Source: Rubripirellula reticaptiva
GTDB taxonomy: Bacteria > Planctomycetota > Planctomycetia > Pirellulales > Pirellulaceae
Direction of reading: 5' to 3'
Assembly: GCF_007860175.1 (NCBI RefSeq)
Contig: NZ_SJPX01000001.1
Location: 1,674,001-1,738,000, forward strand
DNA: 64,000 nucleotides
Position numbers and translations under genes: made by a program. Positions 35,755 to 47,132 of the stretch are shown in pieces. Positions within the stretch are counted from its first letter, which is position 1, and each line of letters starts with the position of its first letter. The notes beneath the pieces are model-generated. The model was not told the DNA's origin. It made no database searches and saw nothing but the letters and a program-made list of their open reading frames with translations.

Positions 35755-38589
35755 TTAGTCCTGCATATTGATTCGCGCCAGATAGACGGAGGTTTTGAAA
35801 TCCGAGTTGCCAATTTCGTGCGACGAATAGTAACTGACCCACAATTGTTCGTCGTGCCAGACCAGTCCGGCGTAACTGCAGTCACCACCGGACGGCAGGG
35901 TCAGGAACTCGGTCAGCTTGCCCGTATCCTGATTCAGCCAACACAGCGACGTGCGGACGCGATGGTCGTACAGACGCACCGCTGCAACGATCCGGCCATC
36001 GGGCAATTGGATCAGTTGAGGGCCACCGACCCGTGTCTCGGTATCGATCCAATTCCAGTCATCGTAGGGTGGCAACGCCTTACCGAGCTGAGCCGTTTTA
36101 CTGGCCGCGTCACGTCGCAAAAGTGCAATCGCTTGCTCGCCTTCACCAAACAAGATCGATGACTCGTTGGGATACCCGTCGACTAACAGGCGATCGACCC
36201 AGCTTTGAAAACTGCGGCCATCGTCTTGGCTGCGAAATAAACTGACATGCTTATCCGCTGGGTCACCCGTGTGATATCCAATCGAGTATCCGTCTGGACC
36301 GTGCCAGGTTGTCCGCCATAGCCAATAGTTGGGCGGTCCGATGTTGATGACATCGGACCATTGCTGGCCATCTTTCGAAAACCAAGCCATCGATTGATGC
36401 CGAATGTCCGACCCGGGTGGGAAAGCGCCCGCGCCGGAAAGCATCAGTTCACCGCTGGGCGTCACGGTTAGCTTGGCATCGCGAAGATCGGCTTGCGGAT
36501 GAGCGATCTGCGCCGCCGAAGTCCACTCCTCGCCATCATCCGAGACCAAGACTTGCAGCGCTCCGTCGTCCGACACATGAGCCGTCCCGGATCGATAGAC
36601 ACAATAAAACTTGTCCTGAAAACGAAGCAAGTCGGTGAACGCATTGTGCTTGGACTGATCGCCGATCCGCCTGACGCTGACAATTTTGCTGCGATGCAGT
36701 TGAGTATAGATCTGTGACAGTGGCAGCTTGCGAATCACCGACGTGGAAAGCTGCTGCCCCGGCTGCTGACGACCGTCAACGTGTGCGATTAGCAGGGAGT
36801 CATCGACCCACTCGATGGCCGTGTAGCAATACCAACCTTCGGGATCCGCAGCGATTGGAATCGAATCGGACCAAGTGACACCGTCGTCGCTGGATACCGC
36901 CAGCGATAAAGGAGTACGATCGCGCGACACGGACTCTCGGTATCCGTGGTCATTCCAAATCGCCAAGAGGTCGCCTGTTGCCGGCACACGCTCGATTGAA
37001 GCGGGCGATCGTGGCGATGTGAGTGGAAATGGTTTCAGCGGAGTCCATGTTGATCCTTGATCGTGCGACAGACTTTGGTACTGCGTCGGCTGATCGGTCC
37101 GCACCCACATCAGCAAACTTCCATCACGCCGCTGGACCACTCCGGGTTCCTGGGCCATGATCCGCTGACCGTCTGCATTGGTCCCGGGGAACAGCGCCCG
37201 CGAACGATGCCAACTGATTCCCCCGTCGTCCGAAAAATAACAACCCACTTTGCCGTGCCAGTCCGCCTCGTCTTGATCCGGTGTCCGATGCAGTGCCACC
37301 GGCGCGATTAGTCGTCCGCTGATTAGCTGGATGACTCGGTCGTTATTAAGAACGTAGTACCCTATCTCGTCGTCTGGGATTATTTCAGTCGGTTCGCTCC
37401 AAGTTTGCGCTTCGTCTGACGAGAATCGAACCACGGGCCGGCAATCGGTTTCCGAGTTCTTGCGAAGGTAAAACAGAGCGATGCGGTCTTTGGCCAGCCG
37501 TAATAAGGATACGGACATGACATTCATTTCGCCCTCATTAGCGACAACCGTAATGTCGTCCTCGCTCCAACTCGCACCACCATCGTCGCTAATTCGACTG
37601 GTCAACGTAGCCGATGCGTGATCGCCGGAACCCGATTCGAACCGTGAATAGACGTACAGAATGCGGCCATCGGCCAGTCGCACAAAATCTCCTTCACTGT
37701 TTCGTGGATTGCCTTTGCCGGGCGCGAACGTGTGTCGCGGGATCAGCGATTCGATCCACTGCATCGCCGCCGCGTACCGAAATCCGAATTCACGCAGCGA
37801 AGGTGAATCGAAATGCGTCGAATCGCCCTTGTCGGTCAAACCATCCGAGGCGACCATCGCCGTCCGCGCGACGTGTCTGGTCGTCCGCTGCTGTGCCGCG
37901 TCGACCGCGCGCCGTCCGTCGGTCCAGGGACGCTCGGCGAATTGACCGAGTTGTCCGATCAAAAATGGAAGCTGTGGGTCGCCAACGACTTCTCGAAAAC
38001 GATAAATCAAATCGGTCAAACGAGATTCGTATTCTTCTGATGCCGGCGAGTTCGAGTCGCTTTCCCCTTGATGCCACAGCACTCCCTTGACAGTGCCCTG
38101 TCCATCGACCTGCTTAATGCGGGCCTGCATGTCATCCCAAGGATGCGATTTGGTTTGTGTGTGAAAACCACCAGGCTGCCAGGTGTCGATCGCGGAACCG
38201 CCGACTGCGCAGGGAATCAAACCGACTGTGACCCCCGGATGGTGCTTGGCATACTCGGCTGCAAAAGAGCGACCAATCCCGACACCGACCATTCGGGGTT
38301 TGTCGAAATGCAGCGGGTCCGCGGCCACGCGCCAGTTCCCTTCTTGATCCAATGAAAGTACCCGCGCGACTGGTTTCTTATCAGCATCCGAAACCTTGCC
38401 GCGGCCAGCCATATTGGATTGGCCTGCTAAGATAAACAGATGAAAGTTGTCGGGATCGCTGAGGACAACGATGTCCGGCGCTGCAGCGCCGGAATCGTCG
38501 CTGTGAACGATCGGCAACGAATTCAAGATGCCGGCAAACAGAATGCCCAGCGCGATCCAAAATCGCGGGACGAATGAAATCCGAAACAT
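35755..38589 (-). CDS. Sialate O-acetylesterase / sialidase fusion protein
   Basis: 944 residues with a signal peptide (WIALGILFAGILNSLP). Residues 45-275 are an SGNH-type acetylesterase: LFILAGQSNMAGRGKVSD holds the serine nucleophile, CAVGGSAIDTW the glycine and GVLWHQGESDSN the block-III-type motif, with a histidine in STHFDSPSLREFG. From about 285 onwards come repeated Asp boxes of sialidase propellers (SDDGGASWSED, SDDGGISWHRS, SSDDGVTWSDS, SDDGEEWTSA, SQDDGRSFQSW), apparently two consecutive propellers. It may de-acetylate and cleave acidic sugars in one exported protein. It lies 25 bases upstream of the ceramidase-like gene, so is likely in that operon. Confidence 0.88.
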   Translation of the reverse strand: MFRISFVPRFWIALGILFAGILNSLPIVHSDDSGAAAPDIVVLSDPDNFHLFILAGQSNMAGRGKVSDADKKPVARVLSLDQEGNWRVAADPLHFDKPRMVGVGIGRSFAAEYAKHHPGVTVGLIPCAVGGSAIDTWQPGGFHTQTKSHPWDDMQARIKQVDGQGTVKGVLWHQGESDSNSPASEEYESRLTDLIYRFREVVGDPQLPFLIGQLGQFAERPWTDGRRAVDAAQQRTTRHVARTAMVASDGLTDKGDSTHFDSPSLREFGFRYAAAMQWIESLIPRHTFAPGKGNPRNSEGDFVRLADGRILYVYSRFESGSGDHASATLTSRISDDGGASWSEDDITVVANEGEMNVMSVSLLRLAKDRIALFYLRKNSETDCRPVVRFSSDEAQTWSEPTEIIPDDEIGYYVLNNDRVIQLISGRLIAPVALHRTPDQDEADWHGKVGCYFSDDGGISWHRSRALFPGTNADGQRIMAQEPGVVQRRDGSLLMWVRTDQPTQYQSLSHDQGSTWTPLKPFPLTSPRSPASIERVPATGDLLAIWNDHGYRESVSRDRTPLSLAVSSDDGVTWSDSIPIAADPEGWYCYTAIEWVDDSLLIAHVDGRQQPGQQLSTSVIRKLPLSQIYTQLHRSKIVSVRRIGDQSKHNAFTDLLRFQDKFYCVYRSGTAHVSDDGALQVLVSDDGEEWTSAAQIAHPQADLRDAKLTVTPSGELMLSGAGAFPPGSDIRHQSMAWFSKDGQQWSDVINIGPPNYWLWRTTWHGPDGYSIGYHTGDPADKHVSLFRSQDDGRSFQSWVDRLLVDGYPNESSILFGEGEQAIALLRRDAASKTAQLGKALPPYDDWNWIDTETRVGGPQLIQLPDGRIVAAVRLYDHRVRTSLCWLNQDTGKLTEFLTLPSGGDCSYAGLVWHDEQLWVSYYSSHEIGNSDFKTSVYLARINMQD

Positions 38590-38712
38590 GGCGGGGTCAG
38601 ATATAAGAGGTAGGATATAGGCGGGATTCCCACTATAGCAGCCAGCGTGAGCGTGCGTGCATGAAAAGATGCGGCGCCGGGGAGGTCACGGTGTTTGCGG
38701 ACATCAAGTTTT

Positions 38713-39933
38713 TCATTCTTCAAAGTAGGCATCAAACACATCGCAAAGTTGACGCCCATACAGCATCCAATTCTCGGCCGACGGACGTTCCTGTAGGCCC
38801 TCGATCCAATTGGCGTTCAATTCATGCACCGCCGCGTCGATACCAAATCGTGACCACCATCCCTGGCCCAAGGTCGCCGGGCTGTTATGGAAAGCACCAG
38901 TGGTGCCTTCGCGAAACCACGACTTCGCTCGCAGTATTTCTTCGAGTCGTAACATGCGGACTAAGTAGTCGGAATTGTCGGCGTCCTTGGTGTCACTCAA
39001 ATGCAGCTTGCCGCTGGAATCGTTGTGCATTTCCAAAGCGAGATGAGGCCGTTTGCCTGTGTCCAGCATCGTCGTCAACCATTCCTCAAGCGCCGCATTC
39101 TCCGGACACAGTTGGGGATTCGCCGGCGCATCCCAGTCTCGATTGAGATCCTTGCCGAGCATGTTGAATCGACTGCGTCCCATCGCAACGCCGTCCTTGT
39201 TCGCCATCGGCATGACGTAGACGCAGAAGTGGTCGAGGTAGGCTTTGTCTTTATCGTCAGCCGTCGCAATCAGATGTCGAATCAATCCTTCGACAACCCA
39301 GTTGCCACCCGATTCCCACGGGTGAGCGCGTGCTCTGATGAACACTCGGTGTGGTGCATCCTCTCGCCCCACACGCACAATTTCTAGCGGACGGCCCTGC
39401 ACCGTTTTTCCAATCGTTGTGATTTTAACCTGCGGATGTTCACGAATTTCATCGAACAGACGATTGAGTTCACTGATGCGATACGGCGGCAGGCGTGCGA
39501 CATGTACACTGCCCGATGCAGGAACGTGAAGCGTGAATTTCAGTTGGCTCGACTCCGCTAAGAAATCAGTCTCGATCGGCTGCCAGTCCCTACCATCTAG
39601 GCTGATGAATGTGATCGTTTCGTCATCAGCCGCCAGACCGATACGCCCGTTGTAGACATTGTGAAAGTTGTTCAGTATCAACGAGAGTTCACAACCGGGC
39701 TCGGCGTCGACTCGAAAGTGCCAGTGCAAAGCAGCCCGATTGGGTGACTGTCGCTCGTGGTCATACAGCAGGTCCACTCGTACGGTTCCGTCGTCCAAGA
39801 GTTCCCAGTCGAGCGAAGACCCGTTTTCGATGCTGGTGTCAATGAAATGTAGCTTGTCTGCACTTTGGGCGGTCCCAACGCTTAAAACAATCATTGTCGT
39901 TACGAATAAAGCACAGCAAATGATTCGTCGCAT
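38713..39933 (-). CDS. M14-family zinc carboxypeptidase
   Basis: 406 residues from the ATG at 39933, where the signal peptide MRRIICCALFVTTMIVLSVG begins; an open extension of 22 codons upstream is unlikely. An N-terminal beta domain (to about 150) precedes the peptidase. Zinc ligands are the HxxE of ARAHPWESGGNW and the later histidine in LALEMHNDSSG; the arginine/asparagine pair is in DLNRDWDAPANP. The C-terminal NANWIEGL follows a VHELN block with the likely catalytic glutamate. It trims C-terminal residues of peptides or peptidoglycan stems outside the cytoplasm. About 120 bases upstream of the sialate esterase gene on the same strand. Confidence 0.88.
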   Translation of the reverse strand: MRRIICCALFVTTMIVLSVGTAQSADKLHFIDTSIENGSSLDWELLDDGTVRVDLLYDHERQSPNRAALHWHFRVDAEPGCELSLILNNFHNVYNGRIGLAADDETITFISLDGRDWQPIETDFLAESSQLKFTLHVPASGSVHVARLPPYRISELNRLFDEIREHPQVKITTIGKTVQGRPLEIVRVGREDAPHRVFIRARAHPWESGGNWVVEGLIRHLIATADDKDKAYLDHFCVYVMPMANKDGVAMGRSRFNMLGKDLNRDWDAPANPQLCPENAALEEWLTTMLDTGKRPHLALEMHNDSSGKLHLSDTKDADNSDYLVRMLRLEEILRAKSWFREGTTGAFHNSPATLGQGWWSRFGIDAAVHELNANWIEGLQERPSAENWMLYGRQLCDVFDAYFEE

Positions 39934-40055
39934 GGCGTGGTCTCGTGGTTCAAAGGATCGTCTGGAAAGACCATCATAGCGCCTCGGTCCGGACGACACT
40001 CTGGTTTGCTCCGTTCCTTCGAAGGTTCTTCAAGAAACTTGTGCAGTGCGGGTGG

Positions 40056-41012
40056 CTAAATGTCGTTTGATTTCAGACCACAGTTGCAGTTCTCGCGGAG
40101 GTAATCGATGCTCTTGAGGAACTCGGCTCGCTGGTGCTGTTGGTCGAACTCTTTCTTGTTAACGCCAGACGCGGGTTCGTCGACTTCGATGGCGTGCCCG
40201 CGACGGCATAGTTTCAGGAAGTCTTTGATATCGGCTGCTTTCAAGTCGGGATAGCCCTTCCAGTGCTCGTCGGTCAGGAAAGGGATCGGTCGCGCTGAAT
40301 TGGAAATCGATTCAACGAAGATCGGCATTCCAGGTTTCGACTTCGCAAGCGTCTGCACGTAGGTCGGCACATCCATCAACCCGTCACCGACCGCGGTCCA
40401 CTGAAAAGTTGCTCCTTCGTCGGATTCCCAAACCGTGTAATCTCGCAGGCTGTTACAGACAACATGAGGTGCGAGTGATTGCAGGTGAATCATGGGGTCT
40501 TCCATCGCCCACAGTCCGTTGCCGGGGTCAAGCATCACGCCGCATACATCGGTTCCCACGGCTTCAACCAGTTCAAGTAATTCTTTGCTGCGAAGATCGG
40601 CCGCATGATTTTCGAAGCCAAATTTGATGCCAGCATCCTTTGCGAGTTTGCTGGATGCTTTCAATACTCGAACGGCTTCATCAATTCGCGGCTGAATTCC
40701 GCCGGGTAGGAAGCGGTCGTCGATGCTGCCGATGCGAACATTCACCACAGGCGAATCGACAGTGGTCGCTACTCGAATCGCCGTTGCCAGCAGGGTCTGC
40801 GCATCGCCCCACTGGTCAGAAAACTTTGCCGCGTTTTTGCAGACGGCACCTGCACCGATGTAGATCTTCAAATCATGTTGGTCGGCCAAATCCTTGATTT
40901 GCAGAAGGTGCGATTCTTCGAGGCTTTCGAAATAGTGGAAGCCATTGAGTAGTACCGCATCGAGGCGTTGCTCGGCGGCAAATTCAATCAATCGTTTTGC
41001 TTTCCACTTCAT
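40056..41012 (-). CDS. Sugar phosphate isomerase/epimerase-type TIM-barrel protein
   Basis: 318 residues in the intact frame. It has the AP-endonuclease-2 barrel pattern: DLKIYIGAGAVCKNA, GIKFGFENHAADL, DVCGVMLDPGNGLWAMEDPM and MPIFVESISNSARP, where the acidic and His residues bind metal. The barrel lacks its usual first strand: the reading continues upstream without a stop as IPLGLDGHSLRG and a Tat-like leader, but no ATG, GTG or TTG is in frame. An ATG at 41167 is one base out of phase. The protein as annotated from 41012 is therefore probably an N-terminally shortened form of a longer exported protein. It follows two sulfatase genes on the same strand. Confidence 0.75.
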   Translation of the reverse strand: MKWKAKRLIEFAAEQRLDAVLLNGFHYFESLEESHLLQIKDLADQHDLKIYIGAGAVCKNAAKFSDQWGDAQTLLATAIRVATTVDSPVVNVRIGSIDDRFLPGGIQPRIDEAVRVLKASSKLAKDAGIKFGFENHAADLRSKELLELVEAVGTDVCGVMLDPGNGLWAMEDPMIHLQSLAPHVVCNSLRDYTVWESDEGATFQWTAVGDGLMDVPTYVQTLAKSKPGMPIFVESISNSARPIPFLTDEHWKGYPDLKAADIKDFLKLCRRGHAIEVDEPASGVNKKEFDQQHQRAEFLKSIDYLRENCNCGLKSNDI

Positions 41013-41167
41013 CCCTCGTAGCGAATGCCCGTCGAGTCCGAGCGGGATGCGGGCTGGATTGCCTACGTCAGTTGCAGCAAGGTTCGTGTCGAGCCCCGCT
41101 GCAGCAATCGTGGTGGCCGTGCCAACGAGAAAATCGCGGCGCCCGAGTGATTGGGGGGAAGAGTCAT
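41013..41167 (-). pseudogene. Out-of-frame leader region of the TIM-barrel gene
   Basis: In the frame of the downstream barrel this segment encodes SLGRRDFLVGTATTIAAAG, a twin-arginine-like signal peptide, then a linker and the first barrel strand. The natural ATG at 41167 reads MTLPP and then leaves this frame at a run of six cytosines near 41155-41160. One extra C would join the two perfectly. It may be a real frameshift, a sequencing error in the homopolymer, or a start at an ATT (41204). Confidence 0.7.
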
Positions 41168-41222
41168 TGGAACGTTCGTCGAATGAGTGTTGCGTGTTGG
41201 GAATCGGCGGTCGTTGACCTTG

Positions 41223-42803
<1,581 letters not shown>

Positions 42804-42906
42804 GGAATATCGATCTCGATTTTGAAGGGGCTGGGACGGGCGAAACGTGTTTCGCGAAATCACAAAGCGGCAGGGCAAGAGACCGATTGCGACTTTCATT
42901 CTCGCT

Positions 42907-44685
42907 TTACTTTCGTTTCAAGATCACCTGATGCGGGCCTTGGGTTTTTCCGTCGAAATTCACTTCAACATCCAGCCTGACCTTCCCCGCAGGAATCTTC
43001 AGTTGCGCGATGTTGCCAAGTTGCTTGCCGGCAGGAATATCAAGCTGTGTCGTGGCTTTGCCTGCGGTGATCGTCGCGGTTCCCATCGGCGGCGGCGACG
43101 CAAACAAGACCTCTACTTCGTAAGCGGCGTCGTCCAACGCTTCCAACAACCAGAAGCCCGCCGAATCTTGTGCCCACGGTCTTCCGCGAAGATGTCGCCA
43201 GTCTTGACGTGTCAGAACGGTCGTTAGCTCATCTTCGGTTCCGATCACAATTCGCGGCGGGGCATAATTGTCGGGCCGCGTCGAGCTGACATCCTTGAAC
43301 CAAGCCTCGTATCCTGCAGAGAGTCGCTGCACAACGTCAGGCTGTTGATCGGCTAAGTCGTTGTTTTGGCGAGGGTCTTTGCTCAGGTCATAGAGCTGCA
43401 GCTTTGGCTGGCCCTTGAGTTTTTCGTTGCCGAAGCCACTCGGATGCACTAGTTTCCACGGTTCCTCATGAATCGCGAAGTGATTGAATAGCTGCGGCTG
43501 GTCGCCGCGGTGAGATTGGAATACGACTTGTCTTGTTGGCCAGTCTGAATCTTCGCCCGTTAACATCGGCAAGAAACTTCGCCCGTCCAGATGTTGTTCT
43601 GCTGGAACGGTGACATCACACGCATCAAGGATGGTGGGTGCGACATCGATGTGCGCGCACAGCTTGGTCACGGTCTTGTTGGCCGAAACCTTTGCAGGCC
43701 AATGAAACAGAAGCGGCGAGCGAATGCCGCCATCGTCGACGCCGGTCTTCATGCCGCGCATGTTGCCGACATACCGCATCGTGTTCGGGCCGTTGTCGTT
43801 CAGATAGATCACGATGGTGTTTTCAAGGATGTCAAGCTCGACGAGCTTGTCAAACAGTCGACCGACATTCTGGTCAATGTTCGTAACCATCGCCGCGATC
43901 CGAGCCAGTTTGTCGGATTCCTGCTTGAGTCGATCTGGACGAAAGTTGCCGATCATGATCGGGGAGAAATCGACTTTGCGATATTCCTCGTATAGTTGTT
44001 GGGGCACGTCGTCGAAGGGCCCGTGGGGCGCGTTGGTTGCAATGTAAGTAAAGAAGTTGTCGCCCGACTCAACGCTGTCGCCAATGAATTCCATGGCGGC
44101 GTCAAAGAAGATGTCCGTACAATATCCTTGCTTTTTGACCTCGTCGCCGTTCTTAAAAAGCGTCGGATCGGTGTACTTTCCTTCGGCGCCGATGGGATCC
44201 GACGGTTGGCCGATCCCACCACCACGATGCACAAGACTGTCCTGAAAACCCTGGTCCATTGCCCGCAGCGGATAGTTGTCACCGAGGTGCCACTTTCCGT
44301 AGATGCCGGTCCGGTAACCAGCCTGCTGAAGCGACTCTGCAAGCGTCACTTCATCAGGGTCCATCATCGACCGGCCAACGTACGTGTCGATGCAACGAGT
44401 CCGGTAGTTGTACCGGCCAGTCATCAGGCTGGCCCGAGTCGGCGCACAGACTGGACTGACATAGAAGTTGCTCAGAAAACCGCTGCGTGAATGCATCGCG
44501 TCAATGTTCGGAGTTCGGATCAACTCGTTGCCCTGAAAACCATAGTCGCCCGTCCCCTGATCGTCGCTCATGATCAGAATCACGTTGGGCCGAGACACGT
44601 CTGGTGCGGCGCACGTAAATTCAGTGGCAGTGCAAACCAGAAGCAATGGCAGGACGTAAAGCAGGTGTTGTGATTTCAGTAGCAT
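42907..44685 (-). CDS. Formylglycine-dependent arylsulfatase with C-terminal beta domain
   Basis: 592 residues with signal peptide ([19 protein letters not shown]). [13 protein letters not shown], modified cysteine in [18 protein letters not shown] (about residue 80), [31 protein letters not shown]. Unlike the other five sulfatases it carries about 100 extra C-terminal residues ([20 protein letters not shown] onward), predicted beta-strands that may help bind polymer. It lies 270 bases downstream of the FecR/LamG gene and may belong to the ECF-controlled region. Confidence 0.94.
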   Translation of the reverse strand: MLLKSQHLLYVLPLLLVCTATEFTCAAPDVSRPNVILIMSDDQGTGDYGFQGNELIRTPNIDAMHSRSGFLSNFYVSPVCAPTRASLMTGRYNYRTRCIDTYVGRSMMDPDEVTLAESLQQAGYRTGIYGKWHLGDNYPLRAMDQGFQDSLVHRGGGIGQPSDPIGAEGKYTDPTLFKNGDEVKKQGYCTDIFFDAAMEFIGDSVESGDNFFTYIATNAPHGPFDDVPQQLYEEYRKVDFSPIMIGNFRPDRLKQESDKLARIAAMVTNIDQNVGRLFDKLVELDILENTIVIYLNDNGPNTMRYVGNMRGMKTGVDDGGIRSPLLFHWPAKVSANKTVTKLCAHIDVAPTILDACDVTVPAEQHLDGRSFLPMLTGEDSDWPTRQVVFQSHRGDQPQLFNHFAIHEEPWKLVHPSGFGNEKLKGQPKLQLYDLSKDPRQNNDLADQQPDVVQRLSAGYEAWFKDVSSTRPDNYAPPRIVIGTEDELTTVLTRQDWRHLRGRPWAQDSAGFWLLEALDDAAYEVEVLFASPPPMGTATITAGKATTQLDIPAGKQLGNIAQLKIPAGKVRLDVEVNFDGKTQGPHQVILKRK

Positions 44686-44955
44686 GGATTGTCAGCCAGT
44701 TGAATAGTCGGTAGGGGAATGCAGGAATCAAATAGTCGGAAACTGCTCGTGCATTACGCAACCACCTGATCCTAGCACGACTCGCCAGCGAGTGTTCCTT
44801 TGCGTAACACTTGCCGGTCGGTTGTTAATCGATTTCTGGTCGTGTTTTAGTCTGCGAAAGAGCGAACCGTAGACACGATTTGGCAGAGCGAAATAGGACC
44901 GATCTACTGCGTTGGATTACTTGTTGGCGAGTGGTGCTTGTATCGGAATCCTTCA

Positions 44956-46605
44956 TCAGTTCGGAACTCCCAACTCATACAAGTTCGTAATCTCGTCGCC
45001 GGACAACGGTTCTTGATAGATCAAAAACTCATCGACTCGTCCGTTCAGGTTTCTAACTGGAAACGACTCGCCTTCAATCGGCAAACCCCAGTTTCCAATC
45101 TCACATGCACCGAACGTCACTTGGCGTCCATCCTGATGATGTTCGCTGAACTCACGACTAACTTCCTTGCCATCGAAGTACTGCACTGCTTCGCCAGTCG
45201 TTGCATCGAAAGTAACCGCAATGTGATGCCAACGCCGACCGGCGGCGTTGAAGATCGGCGGCGTATAGTAAATCTGGTTCTGACGATTCGGTTTGCGCTT
45301 CTGTTTTGCATCGTTTGGGGACCGCAGGTAGTTAACGGAGAACATCAGGCGGCCCGATTGGTCAATTTGCCAGTGCGGTTCTCCATCTTCGTATCCGTCG
45401 GATAACAGCAATGCGTTGTACTTGCGGTCCAGTCCGTCGACTCGAAGCCACGCGGCCATCGTTAAACCTTCATATTCATCTTTCCCCAAATTGATGCGGA
45501 CACGGTCGCCGGGGCTCTTGAACTCTAACGCAGGTTTGCTGGGCCAACGTCCGTCAACCCAGCGGGCGCCGACGGCGGAACCGTGACTATACGGACGTTT
45601 CGGAATCGCAAAGTTGTTGACAAGTCGATCCCACTTCTCATCTTCCCAACGCCAGAATTGATAGCAGCCAATGATGCGTTCATCTGAACGCACTTCATTC
45701 ATCGCCGTACGCCATTGTTTTGTTTTTGTTTGATAGTACTCTTCCTTGCGTCGTTCAAACTCCTCCACGCTCGGAAAGTCCGCTGGATTGGAGACGCCCG
45801 CCACGACAGGAAGGTCGGTAGCTTTTTTGAGACTGCTGCCTTCACGGATGATTTGCATTTGGGAGCCCGGTACATGAGCTTCGACTTCGCCATCGAAAAC
45901 ATGTAGAGATGATTCGGCCCCATCGACCTGGACAGCGAACTCGGTTCCAAGATCGACGACTTTCATGCCCGGAAGTGTCAGGCGGAAACCGATCGCAGGT
46001 GGAGGCACGTGCATCGTGACTTTGCCTTGCGCACACTCTGCTTCCCAGGAACTGATCAACTGCACTTCTGCCGCTTCGTCGATCAGCATGGTCGCACCGC
46101 TGAAGAAGTCGATTTGCACCGCACCGGAAAGCAACTTGAGCTGTCCCGGTTGCAAGGAGTCACCTTCTTGATACTGCACTTCTCCGGCAAATTTTGCGTC
46201 CACCACACGCGACAGCACCGCGCAGCCTGCTTCGACGACTTCGTCCGAGTCATTGGAGGCAACTTCTGAGGCGGCAATTTGTGGTTCCGCATCACGATTG
46301 CGGTCGAGTCCGATTCCGTAGCCGATCGCGAGTAACAATACGGCGGCGACAGCGGCGAGAATGACGACCCGAGCACTCACGCCTTTCGCTTTCGTCGATT
46401 CTCGTAACGAATCAGCACTAACAGGCGTTTCGATCACGACTTCACTCATCAGCCGCAAATCTGCGTCCAAGCCACAGACGTCCACAAATTCGCTGCGTCG
46501 ATCTGCGGAGCTTTCCAGCACAGTTTGAAGTTCCGCAGATTCGGTCTCAGTGAGCGAACCGTCGAGCCAGTTGGAGACAAGTTCCATGAATCGTAAGTCG
46601 TTCAT
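44956..46605 (-). CDS. FecR-domain membrane protein with C-terminal LamG-like domain
   Basis: 549 residues from the ATG at 46605, which overlaps the ECF sigma stop by four bases (ATGA); an open extension upstream is inside the sigma gene. Layout: cytoplasmic N-terminus with Leu- and Glu-rich helices (NWLDGSLTETESAELQTVL), one membrane helix at 81-100, a FecR-like periplasmic region (GKVTMHVPPPAIGFRLTLPG, VVDLGTEFAVQV), a Glu/Lys-rich linker, and a concanavalin/LamG-type beta-sandwich from about 385 (LTMAAWLRVDG, WHHIAVTFDATTGE). It is most simply the anti-sigma partner of the ECF factor, sensing a glycan outside the membrane. Confidence 0.88.
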   Translation of the reverse strand: MNDLRFMELVSNWLDGSLTETESAELQTVLESSADRRSEFVDVCGLDADLRLMSEVVIETPVSADSLRESTKAKGVSARVVILAAVAAVLLLAIGYGIGLDRNRDAEPQIAASEVASNDSDEVVEAGCAVLSRVVDAKFAGEVQYQEGDSLQPGQLKLLSGAVQIDFFSGATMLIDEAAEVQLISSWEAECAQGKVTMHVPPPAIGFRLTLPGMKVVDLGTEFAVQVDGAESSLHVFDGEVEAHVPGSQMQIIREGSSLKKATDLPVVAGVSNPADFPSVEEFERRKEEYYQTKTKQWRTAMNEVRSDERIIGCYQFWRWEDEKWDRLVNNFAIPKRPYSHGSAVGARWVDGRWPSKPALEFKSPGDRVRINLGKDEYEGLTMAAWLRVDGLDRKYNALLLSDGYEDGEPHWQIDQSGRLMFSVNYLRSPNDAKQKRKPNRQNQIYYTPPIFNAAGRRWHHIAVTFDATTGEAVQYFDGKEVSREFSEHHQDGRQVTFGACEIGNWGLPIEGESFPVRNLNGRVDEFLIYQEPLSGDEITNLYELGVPN

Positions 46606-47132
46606 GACAATCCCTGATCTGCAAGCGTTTGTTTCACACACATCAAAAGTTTTTGCCGAAGTCGATGAACGGCCTTATAGATCGCCTGTTCGGGACGAGA
46701 ATTCTGTTGAGCGTACCCGCGAATGGTGACGCCCGGCTGATGCACCTTGAGGATCAATTCTCGTTTGGCCTGGTCGAGCTTTTGTAAGCATCCTTCCAGA
46801 GCTTGCTGTCGATCTGCGTTGCCAGCAACAATGTTGCCTACTGAATCAGCTAACTGTTCGGCGAGTTTGTCCGAAAACACCAACGGGCTTCGGGCAATTG
46901 AACGTCGATACTTGAGCGACTCAAATCGAGCGATCGTCATCACCCAACCACCAAAACGATTGATGTCGTCAAGCTCGTCGAACTTCTTCCATGCAATCAA
47001 ACTGGTTTGTTGAACGACCTCCTCCACATCGTGCCACGTTGGAACGAGCCGGCGCACGTAGGCCTTCACGGCTGACTCTTCCTCAATCAGCAGTCGCACG
47101 AATGTTTCGTAGCTTGATGAATTCTCGTTCAT
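46602..47132 (-). CDS. ECF-type RNA polymerase sigma factor
   Basis: 176 residues with both ECF regions: sigma-2 (AYVRRLVPTWHDVEEVVQQT, KKFDELDDINRFGGWVMTIA) and sigma-4 ending in a helix-turn-helix (GVTIRGYAQQNSRPEQAIYK). It matches the group often named Rhodopirellula/Verrucomicrobium ECF factors. It overlaps the esterase gene upstream and the FecR/LamG gene downstream by four bases each, so all three are coupled. It probably directs transcription of this locus, released when the FecR/LamG protein senses its signal. Confidence 0.92.
   Translation of the reverse strand: MNENSSSYETFVRLLIEEESAVKAYVRRLVPTWHDVEEVVQQTSLIAWKKFDELDDINRFGGWVMTIARFESLKYRRSIARSPLVFSDKLAEQLADSVGNIVAGNADRQQALEGCLQKLDQAKRELILKVHQPGVTIRGYAQQNSRPEQAIYKAVHRLRQKLLMCVKQTLADQGLS

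Noticed and set aside
44703-44740. Direct repeat AATAGTCGG twice upstream of a sulfatase gene
   Set aside because: Nine bases repeated once with irregular spacing is too weak to call an operator.
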